From Rathayibacter agropyri (GTDB taxonomy: Bacteria > Actinomycetota > Actinomycetes > Actinomycetales > Microbacteriaceae): a stretch of 58,366 bases of DNA. Where the stretch lies: positions 1 through 58,366 of the forward strand of contig NZ_JABRPL010000003.1 in NCBI RefSeq assembly GCF_013249015.1. The letters are read 5' to 3'. This document shows, one piece after another, positions 50,668 to 58,366 of the stretch (the stretch's first letter is position 1; the number at the start of each line of letters is the position of its first letter). Below the pieces are notes generated by a model. That model had not been told where the DNA came from. It was given only the letters and a program-made list of their open reading frames with translations, and did not search any database. The translations under genes and the position numbers were made by a program.

Positions 50668-52683
50668 ATGCGCACACTCCGCGCTGCACGCCTCCTCGCC
50701 GTCGTCGCGCTCGGGGCCGCCACCGCCGCTCCCGTCGCGTCGGCCGCGACCCTCGACGACGGCGTCGAGCTCACCCTGGTGTCGACGACCGACACGCACG
50801 GGCACGTCTACGACTGGGACTACTTCGCAAACGCGCCCTACCCGGCCGCCGGCACGCTGGGGCTCACTCGCGTCGCGACCGAAGTCGACCGTCTCCGCGC
50901 CGAGAAGGGCGAGGAGTCCGTGCTCGTCATGGACAACGGCGACGCGATCCAGGGCACGCCGCTCACCTACTACTACGGCCTCGGCGACGGCGCCGCGGGC
51001 GTCCTCTCCGGCGAGACGACGCATCCGATGGCCACCGCCTTCAACACCATCGGCTACGACGCGCAGGTCGTCGGCAACCACGAATACAACTACGGGCTCG
51101 ACATGCTCGGCGCCTACGAGGGTGATCTGAACGCCCCGCTACTCGGCGCGAACGTGATAAACGTCGCCACGGGCGAGCCTTACCACGACCCCTACACGCT
51201 GATCGAGCGCGAAATCGACGGCACGACGGTCACCGTCGGCGTGCTCGGCCTCGTGACCCCCGGCGTGCGCGTCTGGGACAAGCAGTACGTCGACGGCGTC
51301 CTGGAGTTCCAGGACATGGTCGCCGCCGCGAAGCAGTGGGTCCCGATTGTCCAGGAGCAGGCCGACGTGGTCGTCGTCCTCGCGCACACCGGCCAGGGCA
51401 CAGTCCCTGACGCGGAGTACGACCCGGCCGATCTCAACGAGGACGTCGTGAACAACATCGCGACGCAGGTCCCCGGGATCGACGTGGTCGTCGCAGGCCA
51501 CAGCCATAAGGACGTCCCCGAGACGCTCTTCACCAACGTCGTCGGCGAGCAGGTGCTCGTCACCCAGCCGAAGTTCTGGGCGCAGGGCCTCACCGAGGTC
51601 ACTCTGAACGTGGTTCCGGATGCCGCGGGCGGCCTCAACGTCGACTGGTCCGCCGGCAACGCCCCGGTCGCGAAGCCCGTCTACGCGACGGACATCGCCG
51701 ACGAGTCGACCGCGATGGTCGACGCTCTCGCCGAGCAGCACGCCACCACGATCGACTACGTGAACACCCCCGTCGCGGAGTCGGTGGAGGAGCTCTCGGC
51801 CGAGACATCGCGCTACGAGGACACCCCGGTTATCGACTTCATCAACACCGTGCAGGCCGAGACCGTCGAGACGGCGCTCGAGGGCACGGAGTGGGCCGAC
51901 CTCCCGGTGATCTCGCAGGCCTCTCCGTTCTCACGCACCGCCGTGTTCCCGAAGGGGCAGGTCACCATCCGCGACATCGCCGGCCTGTACATCTACGAGA
52001 ACACCCTGCGCGGAGTCGAACTGACCGGGGCCGAGGTGCGCGAGTACCTCGAGTTCTCGGCGCGCTACTTCACGCAGACCGCCGAGGGCGCCGTGTTCGA
52101 CCCCGCGACGGGCACCAACGCGAGAACCCAGGACCGCCCAGACGGCATCCCGGACTACAACTACGACGCGATCTCGGGCCTGGACTACGTGATCGACGTC
52201 TCGCAGCCCGCCGGCTCGCGCATCCGCGGCCTCTCGCACTCCGATGGCACCCCGGTCGCCGACGACGAGCGCTTCGTAATGGCGGTCAACAACTACCGTC
52301 AGAGCGGAGGAGGCGCCTACCCGGCCGTCGCGCAGGCCCCCCTCGTCTACGACGAGCGCCTCGAGATTCGCCAGTTGCTGATCGACTGGTCGAGCGCCCG
52401 CGGAGTCATCGACCAGGCCGACTTCTTCGACCCGAACTGGACGCTGACGACGGAGCCCGCCGCGGACACTCCGGCGCCGACCGAGCCCGTCACCCCGACC
52501 GAGCAGCCCACCGTCGCTCCGTCGCCGCAGCTCACCGCCGCGGCGGTTCCCGTCGCCGGCGGCGCCGGTCCGCGCTCGCTCGCGAACACCGGCTCCGACG
52601 CGGCCGGCCTCGTGGGCGGCGCGCTGGTGTTGCTGCTCTCGGGCCTCGCACTGGTGATCATGCGACGGCGCCGCACGGCGTAG
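50668..52683 (+). CDS. secreted, wall-anchored 5'-nucleotidase / 2',3'-cyclic phosphodiesterase-type protein
   Basis: 671 residues. Signal peptide (1-26, ending ASA) is followed by a metallophosphatase domain with STTDTHGH (D42, H44), GNHEYNYG and AGHSHKD metal ligands. Next comes the 5'-nucleotidase C-terminal domain with QASPFSRTAVF, an NTLRGVELTGAEV block and AVNNYRQSGGG. A Pro/Thr-rich spacer and a sorting-type end follow: LANTG (638-642), a hydrophobic helix and RRRRTA. The LANTG resembles an LPXTG signal, so sortase anchoring to the wall is likely. It should release phosphate and nucleosides from extracellular nucleotides. Confidence 0.94.
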   Translation: MRTLRAARLLAVVALGAATAAPVASAATLDDGVELTLVSTTDTHGHVYDWDYFANAPYPAAGTLGLTRVATEVDRLRAEKGEESVLVMDNGDAIQGTPLTYYYGLGDGAAGVLSGETTHPMATAFNTIGYDAQVVGNHEYNYGLDMLGAYEGDLNAPLLGANVINVATGEPYHDPYTLIEREIDGTTVTVGVLGLVTPGVRVWDKQYVDGVLEFQDMVAAAKQWVPIVQEQADVVVVLAHTGQGTVPDAEYDPADLNEDVVNNIATQVPGIDVVVAGHSHKDVPETLFTNVVGEQVLVTQPKFWAQGLTEVTLNVVPDAAGGLNVDWSAGNAPVAKPVYATDIADESTAMVDALAEQHATTIDYVNTPVAESVEELSAETSRYEDTPVIDFINTVQAETVETALEGTEWADLPVISQASPFSRTAVFPKGQVTIRDIAGLYIYENTLRGVELTGAEVREYLEFSARYFTQTAEGAVFDPATGTNARTQDRPDGIPDYNYDAISGLDYVIDVSQPAGSRIRGLSHSDGTPVADDERFVMAVNNYRQSGGGAYPAVAQAPLVYDERLEIRQLLIDWSSARGVIDQADFFDPNWTLTTEPAADTPAPTEPVTPTEQPTVAPSPQLTAAAVPVAGGAGPRSLANTGSDAAGLVGGALVLLLSGLALVIMRRRRTA

Positions 52684-52743
52684 CAGGACAGTGGTCGACG
52701 GGGTTCCCGCCGGCCGCCGTCCTGCATCCAGGGCGAGGACGGA

Positions 52744-53202
52744 TCAGGCCCGGCGCGCCCGAGCCCGGCGCCGTGCCCGCCACGCCGAGAACGCCCCCGT
52801 CGACCACAGCGCCCAGACGACGAGAAGAGGCTGGAAGACGAGCCGCACCGCGCGCGCGGCGTCCGTCTCGAGGCCGAAAGCCGGAGTGCGGGTGACGAGC
52901 TGCGAGATGTTCCCCGGGAACACCGCGACGAAGAACGCCGCCACCACGACTCCGAGCACCACCCGCCACCGTGTGAGCAGCGCGAGCGCGAGCCCCAGCA
53001 CGATCTCGACCACCCCCGACGCGACGACCACGAGGTCGGGGTCGAACGGGAGCCACGGGGGCACCTGCGCCTGGAAGGTCTGCCGCGCGACCGCGAGGTG
53101 GCCGATCCCGGCCGTCAGGAGCACGAGGCCCAGGAGGATCCGGGCGAGGGTTCGCGGGAGGCAGCGGCGTCCTCCTCCGGCGAGCGGCGCAGGAGCGGTC
53201 AT
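52744..53202 (-). CDS. DoxX-like membrane protein
   Basis: 152 residues with four hydrophobic helices. The DoxX pattern starts at LARILLGLVLLTAGIGHLAV and continues with PDLVVVASGVVEIVLGLAL and VAVFPGNISQL. The C-terminus is Arg/Ala-rich. DoxX-like proteins are small quinone- or redox-associated membrane proteins of poorly defined role. Convergent with the 5'-nucleotidase gene. Confidence 0.88.
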   Translation of the reverse strand: MTAPAPLAGGGRRCLPRTLARILLGLVLLTAGIGHLAVARQTFQAQVPPWLPFDPDLVVVASGVVEIVLGLALALLTRWRVVLGVVVAAFFVAVFPGNISQLVTRTPAFGLETDAARAVRLVFQPLLVVWALWSTGAFSAWRARRRARARRA

Positions 53203-53300
53203 TCCTCCAGTCTGCCCTCGCTGGCGCTGGTCGGACGTGCGTCCCGGCGCCGCACCGTATCCTCGATACCGCCCCGTCCGCAGACCGTGAAACGAGACCC

Positions 53301-54053
53301 ATGAGCACCCTGCCCCGCCTGATGGCCTTCGACCTCGACGACACCCTCGCCGCCTCGAAGTCCCCCGTCGACCCGGCGATGGCCGACCTCTTCGTGAAGC
53401 TGCTCCAGGCCACCGAGGTGTGCATCATCTCGGGCGGTCAGATTGGTCAGTTCCGGATGCAGGTACTCGACCGCCTCGAGGGCGCCGACCCCGAGGTCCT
53501 CGCGAAGCTGCACCTCATGCCCACCTGCGGCACGCAGTACTACCGCTACGAGAACGGCGACTGGGCGCAGATCTACGCCGAGAACCTCACCGAGGACGAG
53601 AAGTCGCGCGCCCTCGCCGCCGTCGAGGAGAAGGCGAAGGAGCTCGGCTACTGGGAGTCCGAGACCTGGGGTCCGATCCTCGAGGACCGCGACTCGCAGA
53701 TCACCTTTTCGGCCCTCGGCCAGGCCGCGCCCGTCGAGGCGAAGCAGGCGTGGGACCCGGACGGCGAGAAAAAGAACATCCTGCGCGAAGCCGTCCAGGC
53801 CGTCCTGCCCGACCTCGAGGTCCGCTCGGGCGGCTCCACCTCGGTCGATATCACCCGCAAGGGCATCGACAAGGCGTACGGGATGAACAAGCTCACCGAG
53901 CTGACCGGCATCCCTCTCGAGGACATGATCTTCGTCGGCGACCGACTTGACCCCGACGGCAACGACTACCCCGTCAAGGCGATGGGTGTCGAGTGCTTCG
54001 CGGTCGAGGGCTGGCACGACACCGCCGCGTATCTCCGCTCCTACGGCCTATAG
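53301..54053 (+). CDS. phosphomannomutase-like HAD-IIB phosphatase
   Basis: 250 residues. Motif I MAFDLDDTLA (D11, D13), motif II CIISGGQIGQF, then a cap with HLMPTCGTQYYRYENGDW, the Lys region DITRKGIDKAYGMNKL, and motif IV FVGDRLDPDGNDYP. This is the HAD-IIB (Cof/phosphomannomutase) type. The exact substrate, a hexose phosphate, is inferred. It is followed by a rho-independent terminator. Confidence 0.9.
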   Translation: MSTLPRLMAFDLDDTLAASKSPVDPAMADLFVKLLQATEVCIISGGQIGQFRMQVLDRLEGADPEVLAKLHLMPTCGTQYYRYENGDWAQIYAENLTEDEKSRALAAVEEKAKELGYWESETWGPILEDRDSQITFSALGQAAPVEAKQAWDPDGEKKNILREAVQAVLPDLEVRSGGSTSVDITRKGIDKAYGMNKLTELTGIPLEDMIFVGDRLDPDGNDYPVKAMGVECFAVEGWHDTAAYLRSYGL

Positions 54054-54069
54054 CCGCGCCCGCCCTTCT

Positions 54070-54106
54070 CGCGAAATGTCGCGAGATCGGTCGGGGCGGA
54101 CGAGAT
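54070..54106. repeat. intergenic palindromic repeat, copy 2
   Basis: CGCGAAATGTCGCGAGATCGG followed by CGGACGAGAT matches the element at 5079-5116, apart from one base and the spacer length. Here the second module forms the left arm of the terminator hairpin at 54097-54138. Confidence 0.5.
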
Positions 54107-54138
54107 CCCCTGCCGCGGCGGGGGATCTCGTCCGTTTT
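54097..54138 (+). terminator. rho-independent terminator of the HAD-IIB gene
   Basis: CGGACGAGATCCCC and its exact complement form a 14-bp stem with a 10-base loop. TTTT follows directly on the plus strand. It begins 44 bases after the stop codon and is the clearest classical terminator in the window. Confidence 0.88.
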
Positions 54139-54175
54139 CCGCCATCTGGCGGGAGGGTTGCCGCGAAAAAGACGG

Positions 54176-54559
54176 TCAGCGGTCCTTATCCAGTGATCCC
54201 GAGGCGGTTCCGTCGAGGGCGAGGCGGAGGCGGCGCGGCAGCTTCGCGACGATGATCGCGTGCGATTCCGCGATCAGTTCGAGCACCAGTCCCGGCTCGA
54301 CGATCCCACCCGTGTCGACCGTGACCCAGTGCCGCTTGTTCAGGTGGTACCCGGGCTCGACGCCATCGACTCCGGCAACGAGGTGCACCACGTTCTCCGG
54401 CAGCGCCTTAACGCTGACGACAGGCCGCCCGAACCGCACCCCCTCCAACGCGAACACCTTCCCGCCGACTTTCCACACGCGGGTCCCCTCCCCGAACGGA
54501 AACCCCGCCTCCGCCCCCGGAAGCTCTTCGAGGAACCCCTCGACCACCCCGTCGCCCAT
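54176..54559 (-). CDS. MmcQ/YjbR family protein
   Basis: 127 residues with family blocks EGTRVWKVGGKVFAL, VVSVKALPENVVHLVAG, PGYHLNKRHWVTV and LIAESHAIIVAKLPRRLR. The fold is a small CyaY-like alpha/beta domain, sometimes described as DNA-binding. The ATG at 54559 is the family start; the upstream open frame to 54796 reads through tandem-repeat DNA and is rejected. Confidence 0.88.
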   Translation of the reverse strand: MGDGVVEGFLEELPGAEAGFPFGEGTRVWKVGGKVFALEGVRFGRPVVSVKALPENVVHLVAGVDGVEPGYHLNKRHWVTVDTGGIVEPGLVLELIAESHAIIVAKLPRRLRLALDGTASGSLDKDR

Positions 54560-54634
54560 CCCCCCATCCTGCCGCACCGGCCCACCCCACCACGGCCCCA
54601 CAGGCTCGCCCCGCAGCACGGCCCCACCCTCGCC

Positions 54635-54686
54635 CTGCTCGTGCGCCCAACGCACGGCCCCTGCTCGTGCGCCCAGCGCACGGCCC
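54635..54686. repeat. two tandem 26-bp repeats
   Basis: CTGCTCGTGCGCCCAACGCA with CGGCCC is repeated immediately with a single change (AACG to AGCG). Each unit has a small GTGCG...CGCAC hairpin. It sits upstream of the MmcQ-like gene, so it may lie in its leader or promoter. Confidence 0.6.
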
Positions 54687-54708
54687 CACCTCCCTCTCCC
54701 ACAGGGTG

Positions 54709-54818
54709 GACTGATCGTCGTCCGGGTGCGGTGATCGCAAGGCGGAGGAGGGAGTCGTAGCGGCGCTACGACGACCGACGACAACGCCGCGAGCACCGTA
54801 CCCGGGCGACGATCAGTC
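54709..54818. repeat. nested long inverted repeat (cruciform-like)
   Basis: Outer arms of 30 bases at 54709-54738 and 54789-54818 begin and end GACTGATCGTCG/CGACGATCAGTC, with four mismatches in total. Inside is a perfect GTCGTAGC-GGC-GCTACGAC hairpin (54754-54772). The right arm includes the last codon and stop of the DUF3151 gene. It may act as that gene's terminator, but is much larger than usual. Confidence 0.7.
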
Positions 54819-55292
54819 GGCGCCGAGGATGACTATGGAGGCGGTCGGGGGCAACGCGTCTTCGTGGTATCGCTCGATCTGTTCGATGGCGGCGGGGTCG
54901 GCCTGCTCGAGGAATTGGGTGAGGCGGGTGACTTCCTCCGTCTCACCGATGGAGTCAGCGGCGCGTCGGAGGGCGTAGAGCGAGAGGAGGAAGCCGCGGT
55001 TGGGGCCGTGGCGCCAGGGGATGGGGCCTTGGCCGCGCCAGCCGGCGGCGCGGAGCATGTCGAGGCCTCGGTGGTAGCCGACGCGCGCGTAGGCGTAGGA
55101 GGGGAGGGCCGCGTCGATCCCCCAGACGCTGTCGGCGAGGAGCGCCCAGGCCAGCGGTGAGCGCGGGTGGGCGGCGGCGAGGGCGGCGAACTCGACGGCT
55201 CCCGGGTTCGCGTGCTTCGCGAGGGCAGCGGTGACCGCGGGCTCGTCCGGGAGGAGGGTCGGTTCGGGGCCTAGCAGGTTCTCGCCAGTCAT
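54813..55292 (-). CDS. DUF3151 family protein
   Basis: 159 residues of a family confined to actinobacteria: LLGPEPTLLPDEPAV at the start, HPRSPLAWALLADSVW, SYAYARVGYHRGLDMLRAAGW, and PNRGFLLSLYALRRAADSIGE. Helical and soluble; function unknown. The ATG at 55292 (MTGENLL) matches the family start better than the frame-opening ATG at 55325. Its stop lies inside the right arm of the nested inverted repeat. Confidence 0.92.
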   Translation of the reverse strand: MTGENLLGPEPTLLPDEPAVTAALAKHANPGAVEFAALAAAHPRSPLAWALLADSVWGIDAALPSYAYARVGYHRGLDMLRAAGWRGQGPIPWRHGPNRGFLLSLYALRRAADSIGETEEVTRLTQFLEQADPAAIEQIERYHEDALPPTASIVILGAD

Positions 55293-55447
55293 GATCCCCA
55301 GGCTATCCCGCTCCTGCCCGTCCATGTCTGGAAGCGTGCACCTGGGTGCGCGGCACTCGCTCCTCCACAGGTGGCCTCGTGGACCGTTCCGGGGGTTGCA
55401 CCGCGACTTCCCGCGCCACGGCGGGGGCCCGCCGATAGCATCGACCC

Positions 55448-56266
55448 ATGGCGACTAACCGCAGTGACGTCGAGGCTTGGCTCACGGATATGGATGGCGT
55501 GCTGGTGCACGAGAATCAGGCGCTCCCTGGCGCGCCGGAGCTGATCCAGGAGTGGACCGACTCGGGTACGCCGTTCCTCGTGCTCACCAACAATTCGATT
55601 TTCACGCCGCGTGATCTCGCGGCGCGTCTGCGTGGCTCCGGATTGCATGTGCCGGAGGAGCGGATCTGGACGAGCGCGCTCGCCACTGCCGATTTCTGCG
55701 CCTCGCAGATCCCCGGGGGCAGTGCATTCGTGATCGGCGAGGCGGGGATCACCACCGCGCTGCACGAGGTCGGCTTCATCATGACCGAGACGTCGCCCGA
55801 CTATGTCGTCGTCGGCGAGACACGCAATTACAGCTTCGAGGCGATCACGAAGGCGATCCGCCTGATCGTGGCCGGTGCGCGTTTTATCGTCACCAATCCT
55901 GATGCGACCGGCCCCAGCGCTGAGGGGGTCCTGCCCGCGACGGGCGCGATCGCCGCGCTCATCACGAAGGCCACGGGCAAGGATCCTTACGTCGTCGGCA
56001 AGCCAAATCCGATGATGTTCCGCTCCGCCATGAACAAGATCGGTGCGCACAGTGAGAACACGGGGATGATCGGCGATCGGATGGACACCGACATCGTCGC
56101 CGGGATCGAGGCGGGTCTCCATACGATCCTCGTGATGACCGGGATCAGCGACGAGGCCGAGATCGAGCGTTACCCGTTCCGTCCGGACGAGGTGCTGAGC
56201 GGCGTGCACGAACTGCTGTCGGCCGAGCCGCTCGAGTCGGAATTTCCGCCGGAGTCCACGGCCTGA
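55448..56266 (+). CDS. NagD-like HAD-IIA phosphatase
   Basis: 272 residues. Motif I WLTDMDGVLVHE (D14, D16), motif II FLVLTNNSIF, the Lys motif VVGKPNPMMF and motif IV MIGDRMDTDIVAG are intact, with the large HAD-IIA cap between motifs II and III. It is expected to dephosphorylate a small phospho-metabolite. Single gene, convergent with the rRNA/tRNA methyltransferase gene. Confidence 0.92.
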   Translation: MATNRSDVEAWLTDMDGVLVHENQALPGAPELIQEWTDSGTPFLVLTNNSIFTPRDLAARLRGSGLHVPEERIWTSALATADFCASQIPGGSAFVIGEAGITTALHEVGFIMTETSPDYVVVGETRNYSFEAITKAIRLIVAGARFIVTNPDATGPSAEGVLPATGAIAALITKATGKDPYVVGKPNPMMFRSAMNKIGAHSENTGMIGDRMDTDIVAGIEAGLHTILVMTGISDEAEIERYPFRPDEVLSGVHELLSAEPLESEFPPESTA

Positions 56267-56374
56267 CGACCGGACGGGTCGCGGTCGGGTTCGGGCGGAC
56301 GGGGCCGGAGGCGGGCGCCCGTACCGATTCGGAAGCACTCACACACTCGGGCGTGCTCGGAATATCAGGCTTGC

Positions 56375-57037
56375 TCAGAAGCGGACGTGCTGCAGCACCC
56401 AGGCATGCATCGCGACGGCCGCCGCGGCCGAGGCGTTGATCGAGCGGGTCGAGCCGAACTGCGAGATCTCGAGCACCGCGTCGGAGGCGTCGAGCGCCTC
56501 CTCCGAGAGCCCCGGGCCCTCCTGCCCGAACAGCAGAAGGCAACGTTCGGGCAGCGCGAAAGTCTCGAGCGGCACACAGCCGGGAACATTGTCGATCGCG
56601 ATCAGCGGCACCTCCGCCGTGGCCGCCCACTGCACCAGCTCGGCCACGGTCTCGTGGTGCTGCACGTGCTGGTAGCGGTCCGTGACCATGGCGCCGCGCT
56701 TGTTCCACCGTCGCCGGCCGACGATGTGCACGCCCTCGGCGCCAAAGGCGTTGGCGCTGCGCACGATCGAGCCGATGTTCATGTCGTGCTGCCAGTTCTC
56801 AATCGCCACGTGGAACGGATGCCGGGTGCGGTCCAGTTCCGCGACGATGGCCTCCATCCGCCAGTAGCGGAAGCGATCAATCACGTTGCGGGCGTCGCCG
56901 CGCTCGAGCAGCTCCGGGTCCAGGCGCTCGTCATCGGGCCAGTCGCCTTCCCACGGGCCGACGCCGTGGGTCGTGAGTTCGACGGAGGCGGTGGGTCCCG
57001 CCGCGGTAGTCGCCTCGTTCTCGTGCACGATCGGCAA
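56375..57037 (-). CDS. TrmH/SpoU-type RNA 2'-O-methyltransferase
   Basis: 220 residues. The knotted SPOUT motifs are intact: motif 1 NIGSIVRSANAFG with the catalytic Arg, motif 2 LLLFGQEGPGLSEEAL, and motif 3 ISQFGSTRSINASAAAAV. An N-terminal extension of about 70 residues precedes the core. It transfers a methyl group from SAM to a ribose 2'-OH in tRNA or rRNA; the target nucleotide is not evident. Confidence 0.92.
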   Translation of the reverse strand: MPIVHENEATTAAGPTASVELTTHGVGPWEGDWPDDERLDPELLERGDARNVIDRFRYWRMEAIVAELDRTRHPFHVAIENWQHDMNIGSIVRSANAFGAEGVHIVGRRRWNKRGAMVTDRYQHVQHHETVAELVQWAATAEVPLIAIDNVPGCVPLETFALPERCLLLFGQEGPGLSEEALDASDAVLEISQFGSTRSINASAAAAVAMHAWVLQHVRF

Positions 57038-57076
57038 CCCTACAAGCCGCGGGTCCGGGCCGACGGTGCGACCTGG

Positions 57077-58366
57077 TCAGCCAGCGGGGGTCCCGGCGAG
57101 GGAACCGGTTAGCTCACCACCGCCCGCGCGGTCAACGAAGCAGTAGTAGCTGCGCTCCCCGGCGTCCCACTGCTCCTGCGTGACCGGGAAAGTGCCGGAC
57201 ACCTGCACGTCGCCGTAGGTCCCGGCAGCGGCGACATCGACCACGCCCTGCGCCTGGCACAGCGACGAGACCGAGACGGCGAGCGCCTCCTGCCCGGGGA
57301 AGGAAGGATCAGGCAACTCGGCCGTCGCCACGAGCTGCGCGGCGTGCGCAACGGCGCAGTCGACGACCGTGAACTCCTCTGCCCAGACAGAGTCGAAGGG
57401 CTGCACGCACTCGCCGCCAAGCAGAGCATTCCAGGCCCAGGTGCCCGCGGGCAGCGGGCCGACGCCGGGGAGGGAGGCGGTCGGAGCGGGCGAGGGAACG
57501 CCGTCGGCGCTCGACGTGCCGGCCAGTGCTCCCTGCTCGGCGGACGCGCCGGTGGAGCCTACGGCGGTGCCGATCGCGAACAGAATGGCAAGCAGGATCA
57601 CGGTTCCCAGGGCGATCAGGCCGATCAGCAGACGGCGGCGGCTCAGAGTGCGCCAGCTGGGAAACCGGGCAGCGGCAGGCGCCGACCCGCGGGAGTCGGC
57701 ACCGGAGCGATCGGGACGCCGCCCCCGAGGACCGCGGGACGCGCGCGACGACGCGGAGTTCACGTGCGAGACGGCAGGGGCGGTCGTGAACGGTGGTGCT
57801 GGAGAAGCGGCCGGCTCGGCTGGAGGAGTGGGCGGCTGAGCTGGCGGCTCAGCGGTCGGCTGAGCGATCGGCTCGGCGGTCGGCTCGAGGTTCCAGGCGT
57901 AGGCGCCGGCGGTCTCGCGCCACAGCTCCTCGTCTCCGCCATCGTCCTCGGGATTGTCGCGCGAAGCGACGACCTCCTCCCACACGGGCGGCTCGTCCCA
58001 CTGTCCCCGCGGATCAGGCCACTGGTAGACCGCTGCGGGAGCCGGTTCCCGAGGGGTCGGCGGCATCGCTCCATCGGGTCGCCCGTCGCTCGGCTCCGAG
58101 AACGGCTCCGGAGGCGGGGTGCGCGCATCCTGGAGGGCGGCGGGTGCCGTCGGCAGATCAACGGGCGGCTGCGCCGCGGGCAGGAACGGGCGAGAGGGAT
58201 CCGGATCGGACGCGGGCTCGGGGTGGACGACGTCGGAGGCGTGGTCCTCCTTGGCGGGGAGCGGCGTCGCGTCGTGATCGGCGGGCTGCTGCTCCGAGGG
58301 GTCGGGCCCTGCTGGCGCGGAGTGGCCAGGCTCGCTCCGGACGTCGTCGCTCGGGGCCTCGTCGCT
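57077..58366 (-). CDS. septum-formation family membrane protein, cut by the right edge
   Basis: The frame stays open from the stop at 57077 to the window end with no stop and no in-frame start upstream of the ATG at 58066. The part past 58066 is Pro/Asp/Glu-rich and matches the style of the downstream N-terminus, so the gene probably begins outside. Counting from 58066: a disordered Pro/Ala-rich region (1-140), one membrane helix (146-168), and an extracytoplasmic domain with four cysteines (C218 in GGECVQPFDSVW, C236 in VVDCAV, then SSLCQAQ and YYCFVD). This is the septum-formation domain of actinobacterial envelope proteins. Confidence 0.85.
   Translation of the reverse strand, partial: SDEAPSDDVRSEPGHSAPAGPDPSEQQPADHDATPLPAKEDHASDVVHPEPASDPDPSRPFLPAAQPPVDLPTAPAALQDARTPPPEPFSEPSDGRPDGAMPPTPREPAPAAVYQWPDPRGQWDEPPVWEEVVASRDNPEDDGGDEELWRETAGAYAWNLEPTAEPIAQPTAEPPAQPPTPPAEPAASPAPPFTTAPAVSHVNSASSRASRGPRGRRPDRSGADSRGSAPAAARFPSWRTLSRRRLLIGLIALGTVILLAILFAIGTAVGSTGASAEQGALAGTSSADGVPSPAPTASLPGVGPLPAGTWAWNALLGGECVQPFDSVWAEEFTVVDCAVAHAAQLVATAELPDPSFPGQEALAVSVSSLCQAQGVVDVAAAGTYGDVQVSGTFPVTQEQWDAGERSYYCFVDRAGGGELTGSLAGTPAG

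Noticed and set aside
1-58366. tRNA genes, CRISPR arrays, insertion sequences
   Set aside because: Reading the intergenic gaps showed no cloverleaf-like segment, regular spacer array, transposase or terminal inverted repeats typical of IS elements.

Overview
The window is high-GC DNA with dense, often 4-bp-overlapping genes, strong GC preference at third codon positions, and GTG starts. The gene content points to an actinobacterium of the Microbacteriaceae: split PurS/PurQ/PurL, a MarP-type protease, an Eis-type acetyltransferase, DUF3151, a septum-formation family protein, and a small DUF7882-like protein. Genus cannot be fixed from sequence alone. No tRNA, CRISPR array, IS element or prophage was found. 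The first 200 bases are AT-rich and carry the complement of the TTGAGAACTCAAC motif of actinobacterial rRNA leaders, so an rRNA operon may lie just beyond the left edge on the minus strand.

0.6-9 kb: heme catalase behind a Fur/PerR-type repressor; an HtrA-like membrane protease; a VOC dioxygenase-like gene behind a perfect MarR-type inverted repeat; purS-purQ; a glycosyltransferase; and an orphan LuxR-type regulator whose receiver lacks the phospho-acceptor Asp. 9-21 kb: a GH65 disaccharide phosphorylase with its beta-phosphoglucomutase; small hypotheticals; an Eis-like acetyltransferase; a MarP-like protease; a frameshifted small ORF; purL (11 kb away from purSQ); and a LysM-like lipoprotein. 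Dispersed palindromic repeats punctuate this part.

20.5-29 kb: a TetR regulator, an array of operator half-sites, and a divergent MMPL transporter carrying a fused degenerate ABC ATPase-like domain, followed by a YhgE/Pip-type membrane protein; then a two-module membrane protein, an MFS transporter and chorismate mutase. 29-35 kb is a stress block: Ohr peroxidase, a zinc alcohol/formaldehyde-type dehydrogenase, CsbD, Mn-catalase with a small lipoprotein, and a three-gene envelope cluster (helical TM protein, Holin-X-like, DUF3618).

34.8-38.7 kb is the most striking locus. It is one minus-strand operon in which a DUF1023 (Abhydrolase_8-type) hydrolase with a helical, WXG-like N-terminus and no signal peptide is followed by three tandem paralogous lipoproteins, every junction being a GTGA overlap. 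This layout recalls lipase effectors paired with arrays of lipoprotein immunity proteins; that function is inference.

38.9-58.4 kb is mostly ordinary: quinone oxidoreductase, SDR epimerase, two overlapping alpha/beta hydrolases, a histidine phosphatase with NAD(P)HX dehydratase, two small overlapping ORFs, a MacB-like ABC transporter, an AbiEi/DUF559 protein, purA, a cell-wall-anchored 5'-nucleotidase, DoxX, a phosphomannomutase-like HAD, MmcQ/YjbR, DUF3151, a NagD-like HAD, a TrmH-type methyltransferase, and a septum-formation family protein cut off by the right edge. A 110-bp nested inverted repeat lies at about 54.7 kb.
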